Made by a program: the position numbers and the translations under genes
Shown: piece after piece, positions 16,052 through 26,004 of the stretch
Layout: every line of letters starts with the position of its first letter
Position numbering within the stretch: position 1 is the first letter of the stretch
Notes under the pieces: generated by a model
Told to the model about the DNA's origin: nothing
The model's input: the letters and a program-made list of their open reading frames with translations, nothing else
Databases searched by the model: none
Source of the DNA: Bacteroidales bacterium
Lineage (GTDB): Bacteria > Bacteroidota > Bacteroidia > Bacteroidales > UBA12170
Direction of reading: 5' to 3'
DNA length: 40,220 nt
NCBI GenBank assembly: GCA_016744655.1
Contig: JADGDY010000024.1
Coordinates: 1-40,220 of the forward strand

Positions 16052-16306
16052 ATGAGAAAAGATATTCATCCAAAGGATTACAGATTTGTAGTATTTAAAG
16101 ATATGTCAAACGGTTATGCATTTTTAACCAAATCAGCGGCCAAAACTAAAGAAACTATTGAGTTCGAAGATGGAAAAGAATATCCATTGATTAAACTTGA
16201 TATTTCAAACCAGTCTCACCCATTTTACACTGGTAAAATGAAGTTAGTGGATTCAGCTGGTCGTATCGACAAGTTCAAAAACAAATACAAGAAGCACCTT
16301 AAGTAA
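16052..16306 (+). CDS. rpmE2: 50S ribosomal protein L31 type B
   Basis: The 84-residue protein begins [21 protein letters not shown] and has the [20 protein letters not shown] stretch typical of type B L31. The zinc-binding cysteines of the type A protein are absent, as expected for the zinc-independent form. I use ATG 16052; an upstream in-frame TTG lies inside the promoter. AAGGAG sits 10 bases before the start, unusual in a phylum that rarely uses Shine-Dalgarno pairing. A terminator follows. Confidence 0.95.
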   Translation: MRKDIHPKDYRFVVFKDMSNGYAFLTKSAAKTKETIEFEDGKEYPLIKLDISNQSHPFYTGKMKLVDSAGRIDKFKNKYKKHLK

Positions 16307-16325
16307 TTCTTGTTTTAAGATATTT

Positions 16326-16358
16326 GAAAAGCCCATTTCTTCGGAGATTGGGCTTTTC
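16326..16358 (+). terminator. Intrinsic terminator after rpmE2
   Basis: GAAAAGCCCA pairs with TGGGCTTTTC around an interior containing TTCGG. The arms supply A and T tracts on both sides. Confidence 0.75.
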
Positions 16359-16458
16359 GTATTTAATGTTTTTTCACAAAAAAGTCTTTGAAATCCCGTA
16401 AAAAATGCTTATTATTGTATAAACAGAAGCGGTATTATAAATAATTAATAATCAATAT

Positions 16459-17637
16459 ATGAATTATATCCTATTTGACGATTCGTCCAGAAACAATCTT
16501 TTGCCTCTAACATTCGTTAGGCCGATTGCTGATATTCGAATAGGTATTTTAACCATCAGAGAAAAGTGGGAGAAATATTTGGGAGAAGAAACATCAACCA
16601 TAACAGAATCTTATTTGGCAGATAAATTTCCTATTAAAGAAGGAAATCAAAATATACTAATTAATGGCTCCGTATGCCCGACTCCAGAAATGGTTAAAGC
16701 AGTGAAAGAGCTTAAAATTAATGAAACATTAAATACAGAAGAATATATCATTGCCATGAATGTTGGTGAGGATATTAGTGGAGATACAAAATTCAATCCT
16801 GAAAATAGCCACAATTTCTCTGGAGAACATATGAAACTGAAAAACACGTATGATATTTTCTCCAAAAATGACAAGGCTATTCGTGATGATTTCGAATTAC
16901 TCACCAAAGGAAAGAAATCAGCTAAACTTAGTGATAGCAATAATGTAATTGGTGCTGAGAATATTTTCGTAGAAGAAGGAGCATCAGTAGAATTTGCTAC
17001 TTTAAATGCTAAAACAGGTCCTATATATATAGGTAAGGATTCCGAAATCATGGAGAATAGTGTTATTCGTGGACCATTTGCTCTCTGTCATAATGCTGTT
17101 ATTAAAATGGCAGCTAAAATATATGGAGCTACTACAATAGGGCCTTTCTCAAAAATTGGTGGTGAAGTAAATAACTCTGTTATTTTTGGGCATAGTAATA
17201 AAGCACACGATGGATTCCTTGGAAATAGTGTAATTGCTGAATGGTGTAACTTGGGTTCTGATACTAATACTTCAAACTTAAAGAATACTTATGAGCCTGT
17301 TAGACTATGGAATTATCCTCAATCTAGCTTTTTAAGCACTGGACTAACATTCTGTGGTTTAATCATGGGTGACCATTCTAAATGTGGGATTAATACCATG
17401 TTTAATACAGGGACTGTAGTGGGCGTAAATTGCAATATTTTTGGTTCTGGTTTCCAAAGAAATTATATTCCTTCATTTAGATGGGGTGGAACTGGTCGCC
17501 AAAGCAATTATCAAATAGATAAAGCTTTTGAAGTTGCAAAAATAGTTTATGGTCGTAGAGGGAAAGAATTTAATAAAGTAGAACAGAATCTGTTAAAAGC
17601 CGTATTTGACCTAACAGCTGGTAATAAGTCATACTAA
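16459..17637 (+). CDS. GlmU-like sugar nucleotidyltransferase (alternative GlmU family)
   Basis: The 392-residue product opens with MNYILFDDSSRNNLLPLTFVRPIADIR, the start typical of the Bacteroidota GlmU-related family (TIGR03991-like), in which the nucleotidyltransferase core is strongly diverged. From about residue 155 it changes to hexapeptide-type repeats (GAENIFVEEGASVEF, GPIYIGKDSEIMENSVIRGPFALCHNAVI), a left-handed beta helix. Such proteins are thought to supply UDP-GlcNAc for envelope synthesis where ordinary GlmU is missing; that role is family knowledge and not shown here. It is followed by its own terminator and then lon. Confidence 0.88.
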   Translation: MNYILFDDSSRNNLLPLTFVRPIADIRIGILTIREKWEKYLGEETSTITESYLADKFPIKEGNQNILINGSVCPTPEMVKAVKELKINETLNTEEYIIAMNVGEDISGDTKFNPENSHNFSGEHMKLKNTYDIFSKNDKAIRDDFELLTKGKKSAKLSDSNNVIGAENIFVEEGASVEFATLNAKTGPIYIGKDSEIMENSVIRGPFALCHNAVIKMAAKIYGATTIGPFSKIGGEVNNSVIFGHSNKAHDGFLGNSVIAEWCNLGSDTNTSNLKNTYEPVRLWNYPQSSFLSTGLTFCGLIMGDHSKCGINTMFNTGTVVGVNCNIFGSGFQRNYIPSFRWGGTGRQSNYQIDKAFEVAKIVYGRRGKEFNKVEQNLLKAVFDLTAGNKSY

Positions 17638-17662
17638 ATAACATAGTTTATAAGATATTTGA

Positions 17663-17689
17663 GCTCTTCTTCTGAAGAGCTTTTTTTTT
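17663..17689 (+). terminator. Intrinsic terminator after the GlmU-like gene
   Basis: GCTCTTC pairs with GAAGAGC around TTCT and nine T follow. Confidence 0.9.
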
Positions 17690-17820
17690 GGTATGTTATT
17701 TGAAACCTTTGTACACTCAATAAATGATATTAATTAAGCAGTTGATATTCAGAAAGGTAAAATAAAGTGTCTGCAATAAATGACATGGGTTTTATCAATT
17801 AGCTGTCAAATTGTCAATAT

Positions 17821-20274
17821 ATGAAAGAAAAAATGTCAAATCTACTATACATGTCCGATTTAATGGATCACGATGCTGAATATATTCCTCTACTTTCTAG
17901 TGAAGATGAGGATTTAATGAATAACGAAGATTTACCTGATGCTTTACCGGTACTGTCTCTAAGGAATACAGTGCTGTTTCCCGGTGTAGTGATTCCAATT
18001 ACTGTTGGTAGAGATAAATCTATAAAACTTATTAAGGAAGCTTATAATAATGGTAATAAAACTATTGCTGTAGCCTCACAAAAAGATGTTGCAATTGAAG
18101 ATCCAGAAATAGAAGATCTTTATAAAGTTGGGACAACTGCCTTAATTCTTAAACTATTGAATATGCCCGATGGTACTACCACAGCAATTATTCAAGGTAA
18201 AAGAAGGATTGAGTTAAAAGAAGTAGTTCAGACTGAACCATATTTGGTTGCTCGAATTAAAAATAGAGCAGAGGTATTAGCTGAAAAGAATGATAATTTT
18301 ACGGCTTTACTCGATTCCTTAAAAGAGCTTTCCGTACAAATTATTAAGCAATCTCCTAATTTACCTTCCGATGCTGCTTTTGCACTTAAAAATATTGAGA
18401 GCCCTAACTTCTTGGTTAACTTTATTTGTAGCAATTTAAATGCTGATGTAAATGATAAGCAAAGCCTGCTAGAGTTAGATAGCATTACAGATAGAGCTCA
18501 AGGTGTTCTCAAGGATTTGCATAAGGAGTTACAAATGCTTGAACTTAAGAATCAGATTCAGAGTAAGGTGAAGAAAGATTTGGACAAACAGCAACGTGAT
18601 TATATGCTGAATCAACAGCTCAGAACTATTCAAGAAGAGTTAGGTGATGTTCCAAGCGAAACAGAAATAGAGGAGCTTGTTAAGAAAGCAAAGACTAAAA
18701 AGTGGAATAAGGAAGTAAACAAAACTTTCGATGATGAATTAAAGAAGTTGAGGAGAATGAATCCTCAAGCTGCTGAGTTTTCAATACAGCTTAATTATCT
18801 CGACACTCTAGTGAACTTACCATGGGGAGAGTATACCAAGGATAATCTAGACTTGAAAAATGCTCAGAAAGTTTTAGATGAAGATCATTATGGCTTAGAA
18901 AAGGTCAAAGAAAGAATCATAGAGTATTTAGCTGTTATTAAGTTGAAGGAAGATTTAAAATCACCAATTATTTGCCTTTTAGGCCCTCCTGGTGTTGGTA
19001 AAACTTCTTTAGGAAAATCGGTTGCTAGAGCTTTAGGAAGAAAATATATTAGAATGTCCTTAGGTGGTTTACGCGATGAATCTGAATTAAGAGGACATAG
19101 AAAGACTTATATTGGGGCACTACCAGGTAGGGTTATTAAGAATTTAAAGAAAGCTAATTCTTCAAATCCTGTCTTTGTTTTAGATGAAATTGATAAAGTA
19201 AGCGGAAATAATTTTAGTGGTGATCCTCAAGCCGCACTACTAGAAATATTAGATCCAGAGCAGAATACTGCTTTTCATGATAATTACTTAGAGGTAGACT
19301 ATGATTTATCAAGAATCATGTTTATTGCTACAGCTAATAATATCAGCACTATTCACCCAGCTTTAAGAGATAGAATGGAAATCATTGATCTTAGTGGATA
19401 TTTAAAAGAAGAAAAAGTTGAGATTGCTAAACGCCATTTAATTCCAAAACAGTTGAAAGAACATGGAGTTAAGAAAGCACAGCTTACTTTTTCTAAACCT
19501 ATTATTGAACAGGTTGTTGAAGACTATACCCGAGAAGCTGGAGTTAGAACTTTAGATAAAAACATAGCTAAAATCATTCGTAATAGAGTAAAGGCTATTG
19601 TAATGGAAGAACCTTATAATACTAAAGTAGATAAAGAGGATGTCTTGGAAATTATGGGAACTCCAAGGTTTAGAAGAGACAGAGACTTAAATAATGATAT
19701 AGCTGGTGTAGTTACTGGTTTAGCATGGACTAGCGTTGGAGGAGAGATTCTTTTTATAGAAACCAGTTTAAGCAAAGGAAAAGGAAGCTTTAGTTTAACG
19801 GGTAATTTGGGTGATGTAATGAAAGAATCTGCTACCATAGCATTTCAATACATAAAATCTCACGCTGCAGACTTTGGTATTAACGAGGATTTATTCACCA
19901 AGTATAATGTGCATATTCATATCCCGGAAGGAGCAACTCCTAAAGATGGTCCATCTGCGGGTGTTACTATGTTAACAGCCTTAGTGAGTTTGTTTACACA
20001 AAGAAAAGTGAAATCTAAAATTGCCATGACAGGAGAGATTACCTTGAGAGGAAAAGTACTTCCTGTTGGTGGAATTAAAGAGAAAATTTTAGCAGCCAAG
20101 AATGCTAAAGTCACTGAAATTTTACTTTCTAGTGAGAACAAGAAGGATATTGATGAAATTAATGAAAAATATATTAAAGGTTTGAGCTTTAAATTCTACG
20201 ATAATCTCGTCGATTTAGTGCAGTATGCATTAACTGAAACCAAAGTGGGCAATGCCATTAAGTTTGATAAATAG
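17821..20274 (+). CDS. lon: ATP-dependent protease La
   Basis: The 817-residue protein has all Lon domains. The N-terminal LON substrate domain (PVLSLRNTVLFPGVVIPITVGR) ends near residue 235 and is followed by a long coiled segment (LKNQIQSKVKKDLDKQQRDYMLNQQL cut into helices). The AAA+ module has Walker A GPPGVGKT at 388-395 and Walker B VFVLDEIDK. The protease domain has the catalytic Ser712 in DGPSAG and the Lys about 41 residues later in GGIKEK. It degrades misfolded and regulatory proteins in the cytoplasm. The first ATG is at 17821; Met5 and Met11 are alternatives. No recognisable -7 box precedes it, which would fit a different sigma factor. Confidence 0.97.
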   Translation: MKEKMSNLLYMSDLMDHDAEYIPLLSSEDEDLMNNEDLPDALPVLSLRNTVLFPGVVIPITVGRDKSIKLIKEAYNNGNKTIAVASQKDVAIEDPEIEDLYKVGTTALILKLLNMPDGTTTAIIQGKRRIELKEVVQTEPYLVARIKNRAEVLAEKNDNFTALLDSLKELSVQIIKQSPNLPSDAAFALKNIESPNFLVNFICSNLNADVNDKQSLLELDSITDRAQGVLKDLHKELQMLELKNQIQSKVKKDLDKQQRDYMLNQQLRTIQEELGDVPSETEIEELVKKAKTKKWNKEVNKTFDDELKKLRRMNPQAAEFSIQLNYLDTLVNLPWGEYTKDNLDLKNAQKVLDEDHYGLEKVKERIIEYLAVIKLKEDLKSPIICLLGPPGVGKTSLGKSVARALGRKYIRMSLGGLRDESELRGHRKTYIGALPGRVIKNLKKANSSNPVFVLDEIDKVSGNNFSGDPQAALLEILDPEQNTAFHDNYLEVDYDLSRIMFIATANNISTIHPALRDRMEIIDLSGYLKEEKVEIAKRHLIPKQLKEHGVKKAQLTFSKPIIEQVVEDYTREAGVRTLDKNIAKIIRNRVKAIVMEEPYNTKVDKEDVLEIMGTPRFRRDRDLNNDIAGVVTGLAWTSVGGEILFIETSLSKGKGSFSLTGNLGDVMKESATIAFQYIKSHAADFGINEDLFTKYNVHIHIPEGATPKDGPSAGVTMLTALVSLFTQRKVKSKIAMTGEITLRGKVLPVGGIKEKILAAKNAKVTEILLSSENKKDIDEINEKYIKGLSFKFYDNLVDLVQYALTETKVGNAIKFDK

Positions 20275-20292
20275 TATTATAATTACATGATA

Positions 20293-22383
20293 TCAAAAGG
20301 AGTTTTCGAGTACGAAGGCTCCTTTTTCTTTTGTGTCAAAATAGGGGATTCTAAGGCTATCCGATTCTGTCTTCCATTTATTTGTATTCCAATATTTATT
20401 GCTTCCATCCATAATAATTGTATCAAAGGTCATCTTTTTAATAAGTTGATAAATACTGATTTTAGGATTGGATTTCAAGAATAAGTAGTTAAAATGAAGA
20501 GCTTCCTCTGGGATTTGAAGTCTATGATCTAATATGAAAATGCTATTATTACTAACACTAAAATAGTTCATTGTGTTGGTGCTGTCAAATGTTATATACT
20601 CTATTTCGTTAATTCTTCTATTGAGTTGACATTCATATAAGTATCTGTTATAGTTTTGATTATTCCAAAGGGAAGTATCCATAAAAACCTGACTTGTATT
20701 ACTTGTAGACCATTCTACCAAAGAAGCCTTAGGAACATGGTAGATAATGAAATACTCTTTTTTATAATCATCCATCCTCAAATACGCATTCGAAATCATT
20801 AAAATAATTGAAATGATCAAAACTACAATTAGTATTGAAGCTTTCTTGTATAGAATCGATAATATGAGAAATACAATAAGAGAATAAACCAAGATTGTAT
20901 CCCAAAATGTAAAGTATAAATTTCTACTTACAGCGTAAGGTATCTGATTAATAAATCCAATTGAAGTATTAAGAAGGAAAAGCAAACCATATAATATTTT
21001 CTGGGAGATAAATCCTAGTACAGTTTTTAATAAGGGGAGGGCATGAATAAAGATTGTTGCAAAACCACTTACTAATATTGCAAAACTAAGAGGAATTACT
21101 ACGAGGTTGGTGAGTATAAAATAGTTGGGGAATTGGTGGAAATAGTAAATGGCCAAAGGAAAAGTTCCAATCTGTGCAGCAATAGAAACTGATATTAAAT
21201 CTTTAACTTTTGTAAGAAAACCATTTTTAAAATACACCAGCTTAGATAATGGTGGTTGGATAAATAATATAGCTAATACAGCTAAATACGACAGTTGAAA
21301 CCCTATTTGAAAAATGAGAAATGGATCAGTGACTAGTAATACAACTGCTGATGCTGCTAAACTATTGTAGGTACTGGTTTTTCTGTTCAATAAACCACCA
21401 ATAATAATAAACGAAAACATGGTGGTTGATCTAAATACCGATGGTGATAAACCCGTAATTAAAGCATAAAGCCAAATAATTAAAATAATAAGTATTGAAA
21501 TTACATAGTTCCCGTGTTTTATTCTTCTGATAGGTGCGAATATGACATTAAAAATCATAAAAATAATTCCTACATGAAGACCACTAACACATAAAATATG
21601 CATTGCTCCTGAACCCGCATATTCTTGTCTTAAATCAGGATCCAGATATTCATCATATCCGAGTAAGAGTGCAGAAGCAACAGCAAATTCATCTTCTCCA
21701 AGCTTTAATTGTTTAAGGATGTTTAATAAATGATCACGTGTTTGTAAACTCCATTTTTTAATAAGGTTTGGAGATTTATGATGCGTTGTTAACCAATCTG
21801 TCTTTTGAAGAAAAACATGATGGTGAATATTCTGTCTTTTCAAATAGGTCACGAAATCAAACTCATTGGGATTGCCCATGTTTTGAATTTCATTAAGTTT
21901 CTCTGAGTTGATAAGGATTTCATCCCCATACTTCATATCAATGAAATTTACCTTTTCAAAATAGATGAGAATTTTGCCCTGAAGCTTAATAGCTATTGTG
22001 TCATTGTTTTTAAATCCGCCAACAACTAGACCTGTTGCTTTAAATGATTTTCGTTTTTCTGTTAGAGGACTATTTACCCTAACTATTAGATGACTTATGC
22101 TATCATGGTTGGTATAGTGATGTTGGTTAAAACTTTCGGTGTTAACTTTTATAAGTTGATTTCCGGTGAGTAAAAAAAGAAAGCTAATAATAATACCACC
22201 AATAAACTGAATAGAGAATTTCCTCAATTCACTAGGTCTATATGCCCAAAATATGAATATCCCAATTACTACAAACAAGATCCAGATTGGCAATATAGTA
22301 TTAGGATAATAATAAGACCAAAGAATGCCAATTATTAAGGGTAAGAGTATTCTAAGAAGAGGATAATCGTTCCAAAATTTCAT
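20293..22383 (-). CDS. comEC: ComEC/Rec2 family DNA-uptake channel protein
   Basis: The product is about 696 residues. Two membrane helices come first, then a soluble OB-like DUF4131 region (about 50-200), then the Competence domain with LKLGEDEFAVASALLLGYDEYLD, GSGAMHILCVSGLHVGIIF and GLSPSVFRSTTMFSFI, motifs typical of ComEC. About ten membrane segments follow. The family carries single-stranded DNA across the inner membrane. The last 160 residues are soluble but lack the HxHxDH motif of the metallo-beta-lactamase domain that ends many ComEC proteins; this short form is common in Bacteroidota. I use ATG 22383, because the upstream start at 22392 would be TTG. Confidence 0.9.
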   Translation of the reverse strand: MKFWNDYPLLRILLPLIIGILWSYYYPNTILPIWILFVVIGIFIFWAYRPSELRKFSIQFIGGIIISFLFLLTGNQLIKVNTESFNQHHYTNHDSISHLIVRVNSPLTEKRKSFKATGLVVGGFKNNDTIAIKLQGKILIYFEKVNFIDMKYGDEILINSEKLNEIQNMGNPNEFDFVTYLKRQNIHHHVFLQKTDWLTTHHKSPNLIKKWSLQTRDHLLNILKQLKLGEDEFAVASALLLGYDEYLDPDLRQEYAGSGAMHILCVSGLHVGIIFMIFNVIFAPIRRIKHGNYVISILIILIIWLYALITGLSPSVFRSTTMFSFIIIGGLLNRKTSTYNSLAASAVVLLVTDPFLIFQIGFQLSYLAVLAILFIQPPLSKLVYFKNGFLTKVKDLISVSIAAQIGTFPLAIYYFHQFPNYFILTNLVVIPLSFAILVSGFATIFIHALPLLKTVLGFISQKILYGLLFLLNTSIGFINQIPYAVSRNLYFTFWDTILVYSLIVFLILSILYKKASILIVVLIISIILMISNAYLRMDDYKKEYFIIYHVPKASLVEWSTSNTSQVFMDTSLWNNQNYNRYLYECQLNRRINEIEYITFDSTNTMNYFSVSNNSIFILDHRLQIPEEALHFNYLFLKSNPKISIYQLIKKMTFDTIIMDGSNKYWNTNKWKTESDSLRIPYFDTKEKGAFVLENSF
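20294..20328. terminator. Bidirectional terminator between convergent lon and comEC
   Basis: AAAAGGAG pairs with CTCCTTTT, with an inner TTCG/CGAA. The comEC stop codon lies in its left arm. Confidence 0.75.
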
Positions 22384-22427
22384 GATGCACAATAAAATTA
22401 TGGATTATCCTATGGGTAGATAATCCG

Positions 22428-23225
22428 TTATTTATGAGAGTGGTACTGCTCCGCCTGTAGAATCATTTCCCTAATAATTGGTAATGATAATTCAGGGTTT
22501 ACAGTGTCTAATCGTTCTGGATGCCATTGTACTGCAATCATAAACCCTTTGTTATTTGGATTTTTCCATTCCACCGATTCAATAATACCATCTCTAGCAA
22601 TAGAACTAATTTTTAAATCATCTGCTAATTTATCAATGGCCTGGTGGTGATTGCTATTTACTTGTCCTTCTGCTTGTGAACTTAGTTTACTCAATAAACT
22701 ACCTTGTGTCAATTGAATTTGGTGATAACAGTTTTCCCAATCAACAAGTCTATGTTTTATAGTGGTGTCATGATCTGTTGAAATGTCGATAATTAAGCTT
22801 CCTCCAAGTGTTACATTAAGAATTTGTTCTCCTCTGCAAATCCCGACTAAAGGCATTTTTATCGCAATAGCTTTCTTAATCAGTTCTGTCTCAAGGGTAT
22901 CTCTATATCGATCAAATTCACCACAGCGTGCAGTGTCTGCTAATTTACCATACCAACCTGGATAAACATCAGCACCACCAGAAACTATTAATCCATCACA
23001 ATGATCTAATACTTGAAGAGCAGAATCAACCCCAAGTTCATACATATTTATGATTTTTACTTTTGGATCTGCTTTTTGAACCCATTGAGGATAATTTCCA
23101 TACCACTTGTCGGGTTTAGCTTTTGATATGGCTATAACAAGTTCATGCTCTTTTGGTTGGCAACTATATAAAATAAATGCAACAAAAAGTAATATTGAAA
23201 ACTGAAAAATTGATTTTCTTCTCAT
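22428..23225 (-). CDS. Class C26 gamma-glutamyl hydrolase-like lipoprotein
   Basis: The 265-residue protein starts with a lipoprotein signal ending in the lipobox LYSC (Cys22), so it should be anchored on the periplasmic side of a membrane. The rest is a class I glutamine-amidotransferase-like fold. GLIVSGGADVYPGWY forms the oxyanion side, GICRGEQILNV carries the nucleophile Cys129, and VQWHPE gives the catalytic His-Glu. The family (peptidase C26) includes gamma-glutamyl-GABA hydrolase PuuD, which is cytoplasmic; a lipid-anchored version suggests extracytoplasmic gamma-glutamyl substrates. Substrate unknown. It is followed by comEC after a short gap. Confidence 0.88.
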   Translation of the reverse strand: MRRKSIFQFSILLFVAFILYSCQPKEHELVIAISKAKPDKWYGNYPQWVQKADPKVKIINMYELGVDSALQVLDHCDGLIVSGGADVYPGWYGKLADTARCGEFDRYRDTLETELIKKAIAIKMPLVGICRGEQILNVTLGGSLIIDISTDHDTTIKHRLVDWENCYHQIQLTQGSLLSKLSSQAEGQVNSNHHQAIDKLADDLKISSIARDGIIESVEWKNPNNKGFMIAVQWHPERLDTVNPELSLPIIREMILQAEQYHSHK

Positions 23226-23304
23226 TTCTGTGTTTTATTCCAGTAAAGATAGTAAGAAAATCAATGAGGAGGCAAATTAGAAAAATATTGTTGCGGATAT
23301 AGAG

Positions 23305-23718
23305 CTAAGAATCTAAATGATTTTGAAGAAGGTTTACAAACCATTCAGGTGCGCGCATAGGTCTAACTTTTTCTGGATTTAAGAATATAAGCTCATTATA
23401 GCCTTCGTTAATTAATTCGTTTTTCTCGTTATAAATGGAGTATTCAAATCGAATTCTAGCTTTTGGGATTTCTGCTATACGAGTGACTACAGTTAATAAG
23501 TTATCATAAAAGGCGGGTTTGTAAAAGCGACTATATTGGTTAACAAGTGGCATAACAATTCCATCATCTTCCATTTGTTTATAGGTATGCCCTAATTGCC
23601 TTAATGATTCTGATCTACCAACTTCATAGAACGTGGCATAATTACCATTATAAACAAATCCAGATTGATCACAATCTACATATCGTACTCTAACCTGAGT
23701 TGAAAATTCTAATTTCAT
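23305..23718 (-). CDS. Acyl-CoA thioesterase, 4HBT/YbgC type
   Basis: The 137-residue product has the single hot-dog fold of 4-hydroxybenzoyl-CoA thioesterase-like proteins. RVRYVDCDQSGFVYNGNYATFYE contains the active-site Asp17 and the Y...N.NY helix contact. Members hydrolyse short- to medium-chain acyl-CoA. Nothing around it points to a particular substrate; the gene lies 79 bases upstream of the C26 lipoprotein on the same strand. Confidence 0.88.
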   Translation of the reverse strand: MKLEFSTQVRVRYVDCDQSGFVYNGNYATFYEVGRSESLRQLGHTYKQMEDDGIVMPLVNQYSRFYKPAFYDNLLTVVTRIAEIPKARIRFEYSIYNEKNELINEGYNELIFLNPEKVRPMRAPEWFVNLLQNHLDS

Positions 23719-23961
23719 ATTAAATGTGTTTTTGCGTTTACTGATGTTTTATGCTCTTCATTTCAATGGCGAAATTAAATAGAATTATCATTTTAGCAGG
23801 GCAAACTAGTATAAATAGGATATAAATAACCTCGTTCATTCTTGTTTTTTAGCTACTTTGAATAAATAATATTTATTAACGACTCATTAAGAGCTGATTA
23901 TTGGTTAAAATGAGTAGTTCAAAATTTTATCGAAAACAATATTAATGCACAAAATAAGTTT

Positions 23962-23969
23962 TAATTTTG
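23962..23969 (+). promoter_or_regulatory. -7 box for the glycosyltransferase gene
   Basis: TAATTTTG matches TAnnTTTG and ends 18 bases before the ATG at 23988. An in-frame TTG at 23967 lies within the box and is therefore not the start. Confidence 0.45.
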
Positions 23970-23987
23970 AGCCTCAAAATAAATTAT

Positions 23988-25118
23988 ATGCAGAATTCAT
24001 TTCAACATCTTCATATTATATCCTTCGATATTCCTTATCCGGCAGATTATGGTGGTGTAATAGATGTATTCTACAAAATAAAATCCTTGTATCAATTGGG
24101 CCTTAAAATTCATCTTCATGCTTATGAATATGGAAGAAAGCAAGCCAAGGAATTAAATGAATTTTGCGAGTCGGTATCTTATTTTAAAAGACATAATGTT
24201 CCCGTTCAGTTATTCAAGAAACGTCCATATATAGTAGCTTCTAGAGAATCAGAAGAATTAGTACTATTGCTACTAAAAGATGATTATCCTATTTTGTTTG
24301 AAGGCCTACACACTTGTGGCATTTTAAATGATAAGAGGTTGAAATCTAGGTTTAAAATGGTAAGAACACATAATATTGAACATGAGTATTACCATCATCT
24401 TTCCTTAGCCACAAAACAAATTCTTCAAAAGTTTTATTATCAGCAAGAAGCAAAAAAGTTGAAAAAATTTGAAAACCAATTATCTTTCGCTGATGCAGTT
24501 TTATCTATTTCACAGAATGATGAAGAATATTTTTCCAAACGATTCTCTAATGTGAATTTAGTTCCTGCCTTCCATTCTGGATTTGGCATTACGAGTCAAG
24601 TAGGAAGGGGTGATTATTTGGTTTATCATGGGAATTTATCCGTTGAAGAGAATGAAAAAGCTGCCTTATTTCTTATTAAAGAAGTGTTTTCTCAAATAGA
24701 TTTTCGCTGTGTGATTACAGGTAAAAATCCTAGCTTGGATCTAGAAAATAAAGCTGCTGGATATCCTAATATTGAGATTATTTCTAACCCCACAAGTGAG
24801 CAGATGGATGAATTGATTCAGCAAGCTCATATTAATGTTTTACCAACTTTTCAAGATACAGGAATTAAGCTGAAACTATTAAAATCGATATCTGAAGGAC
24901 GTTTTTGTGTTGCTAACTCTTTAATGGTAAAAAATACAGGAGTTGAAGAGCTATGTTATGTTGAAGACGAACCTTTATCAATGATATCAATAATTAATTC
25001 CTTAATGATGTCTGATTTTAAGGAGAATCATGTTATTGAACGTAAGGTGGTATGGGGAAAGTTATTCTCAAACAGAGAAAGTGCCCAAAAAATAATTGAT
25101 ATAATTAACAAAAAATAG
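23988..25118 (+). CDS. Glycosyltransferase, GT-B type
   Basis: The product is about 376 residues. The N-terminal half has HIISFDIPYPADYGGVIDVFYKIKSL, the donor-side start typical of GT4-like enzymes. The C-terminal half has LVYHGNLSVEENEKAALFLI, then DFRCVITGKNP, then NIEIISNPTSEQMDELIQQAHINVLPTFQDTGIKLKLLKSISEG, which is the sugar-nucleotide-binding half of the GT-B fold. A cytoplasmic transferase for surface sugar is likely; donor and acceptor are unknown. It is a lone gene with its own -7 box. Confidence 0.85.
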   Translation: MQNSFQHLHIISFDIPYPADYGGVIDVFYKIKSLYQLGLKIHLHAYEYGRKQAKELNEFCESVSYFKRHNVPVQLFKKRPYIVASRESEELVLLLLKDDYPILFEGLHTCGILNDKRLKSRFKMVRTHNIEHEYYHHLSLATKQILQKFYYQQEAKKLKKFENQLSFADAVLSISQNDEEYFSKRFSNVNLVPAFHSGFGITSQVGRGDYLVYHGNLSVEENEKAALFLIKEVFSQIDFRCVITGKNPSLDLENKAAGYPNIEIISNPTSEQMDELIQQAHINVLPTFQDTGIKLKLLKSISEGRFCVANSLMVKNTGVEELCYVEDEPLSMISIINSLMMSDFKENHVIERKVVWGKLFSNRESAQKIIDIINKK

Positions 25119-25128
25119 ATAGTTTTTC

Positions 25129-25159
25129 TTGTGCTTTGAAAATGGTTTGATTATATTTG
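25129..25159 (+). promoter_or_regulatory. Promoter of the unknown membrane-anchored protein gene
   Basis: TTG (25129-25131) and TATATTTG (25152-25159) are 20 bases apart, a good Bacteroidota -33/-7 pair. The ATG is at 25191. Confidence 0.6.
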
Positions 25160-25190
25160 TTTTGAACAATTTATTAAAAAACCATTAATT

Positions 25191-25904
25191 ATGTATCTAT
25201 CTGCTGCATTTATTCTCATTTCGTGTATACTAGTTTTTCTTTTCAGAAATAATTTAAAACAATATGTTTATCGATTGATTTATGGAGATTATCATATTAA
25301 TTATCTCAATCTTTTATTTCGTAAAAATGGATACCTAGATGCCAATTATTACTCAAAATCTGATTTGTATAATCAAGTTTCTTTAATTAAAAAGACCTTA
25401 AATAACGATTTTAAAAAGAAAACTGATGAACCCCTATTTTTTCAAAATATTGAGTTTGGAATAGGATCAAGAAAATTAATTTCTCTTCTCGGAAAACCTG
25501 TTTCTTGCGATATTCTAGATTTAAATAATAGAAAGGTGGTGAGCCTTGAATATTATATCCAACCTAATAATGTGGTAGACAAATATGTATTTTATTTTTT
25601 GGATGATGTGTATTACTTCGGAGAATTTATTTTCAACAAAGTAACAGAAAATGTTTCAAATCAAGTTCTCGATAGCATCATGACTAAATATAAATGTACT
25701 ACAGCTGAAAATAATGAGCTAATTTTACAAAATTCCAATGGGAATAACCTGATATACAAAGATCTTGGCTTTCGTGTTTCTGTAAGTTATTTTAATCAGA
25801 ACCATAATAGTGTTCTTGAGCTTTTGGCAGAACAACATGTGTTCAAAACTAAAGTGAAATCATCTTATGCTTATCAGCTTGATGTACAGCAGCTAAGCTT
25901 TTAA
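25191..25904 (+). CDS. Unknown protein with N-terminal membrane anchor
   Basis: The 237-residue protein has one hydrophobic segment at its N-terminus (MYLSAAFILISCILVFLF) followed by a basic stretch (RNNLKQYVYR), so the bulk should face the cytoplasm. The rest is a mixed alpha/beta region rich in Asn, Tyr and Phe (GIGSRKLISLLGKPVSCDIL, YVFYFLDDVYYFGEF). The GIGSRKLISLLGKP phrase recalls bacterial SmpA/BamE-like beta folds where a GxS...LGxP turn occurs, but this is too weak to use as a name. I do not recognise the family. Its own promoter lies upstream and a perfect palindrome lies 100 bases downstream. Confidence 0.75.
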   Translation: MYLSAAFILISCILVFLFRNNLKQYVYRLIYGDYHINYLNLLFRKNGYLDANYYSKSDLYNQVSLIKKTLNNDFKKKTDEPLFFQNIEFGIGSRKLISLLGKPVSCDILDLNNRKVVSLEYYIQPNNVVDKYVFYFLDDVYYFGEFIFNKVTENVSNQVLDSIMTKYKCTTAENNELILQNSNGNNLIYKDLGFRVSVSYFNQNHNSVLELLAEQHVFKTKVKSSYAYQLDVQQLSF

Positions 25905-26004
25905 TAAGCTTCACAATAATTCATTACCTTTCTATTTATAACCAGCTGGGATTTAAAAATAAATTCCAGATTTGAATTCTGTTACCAATTTTTTAAGAAA
26001 AGAC

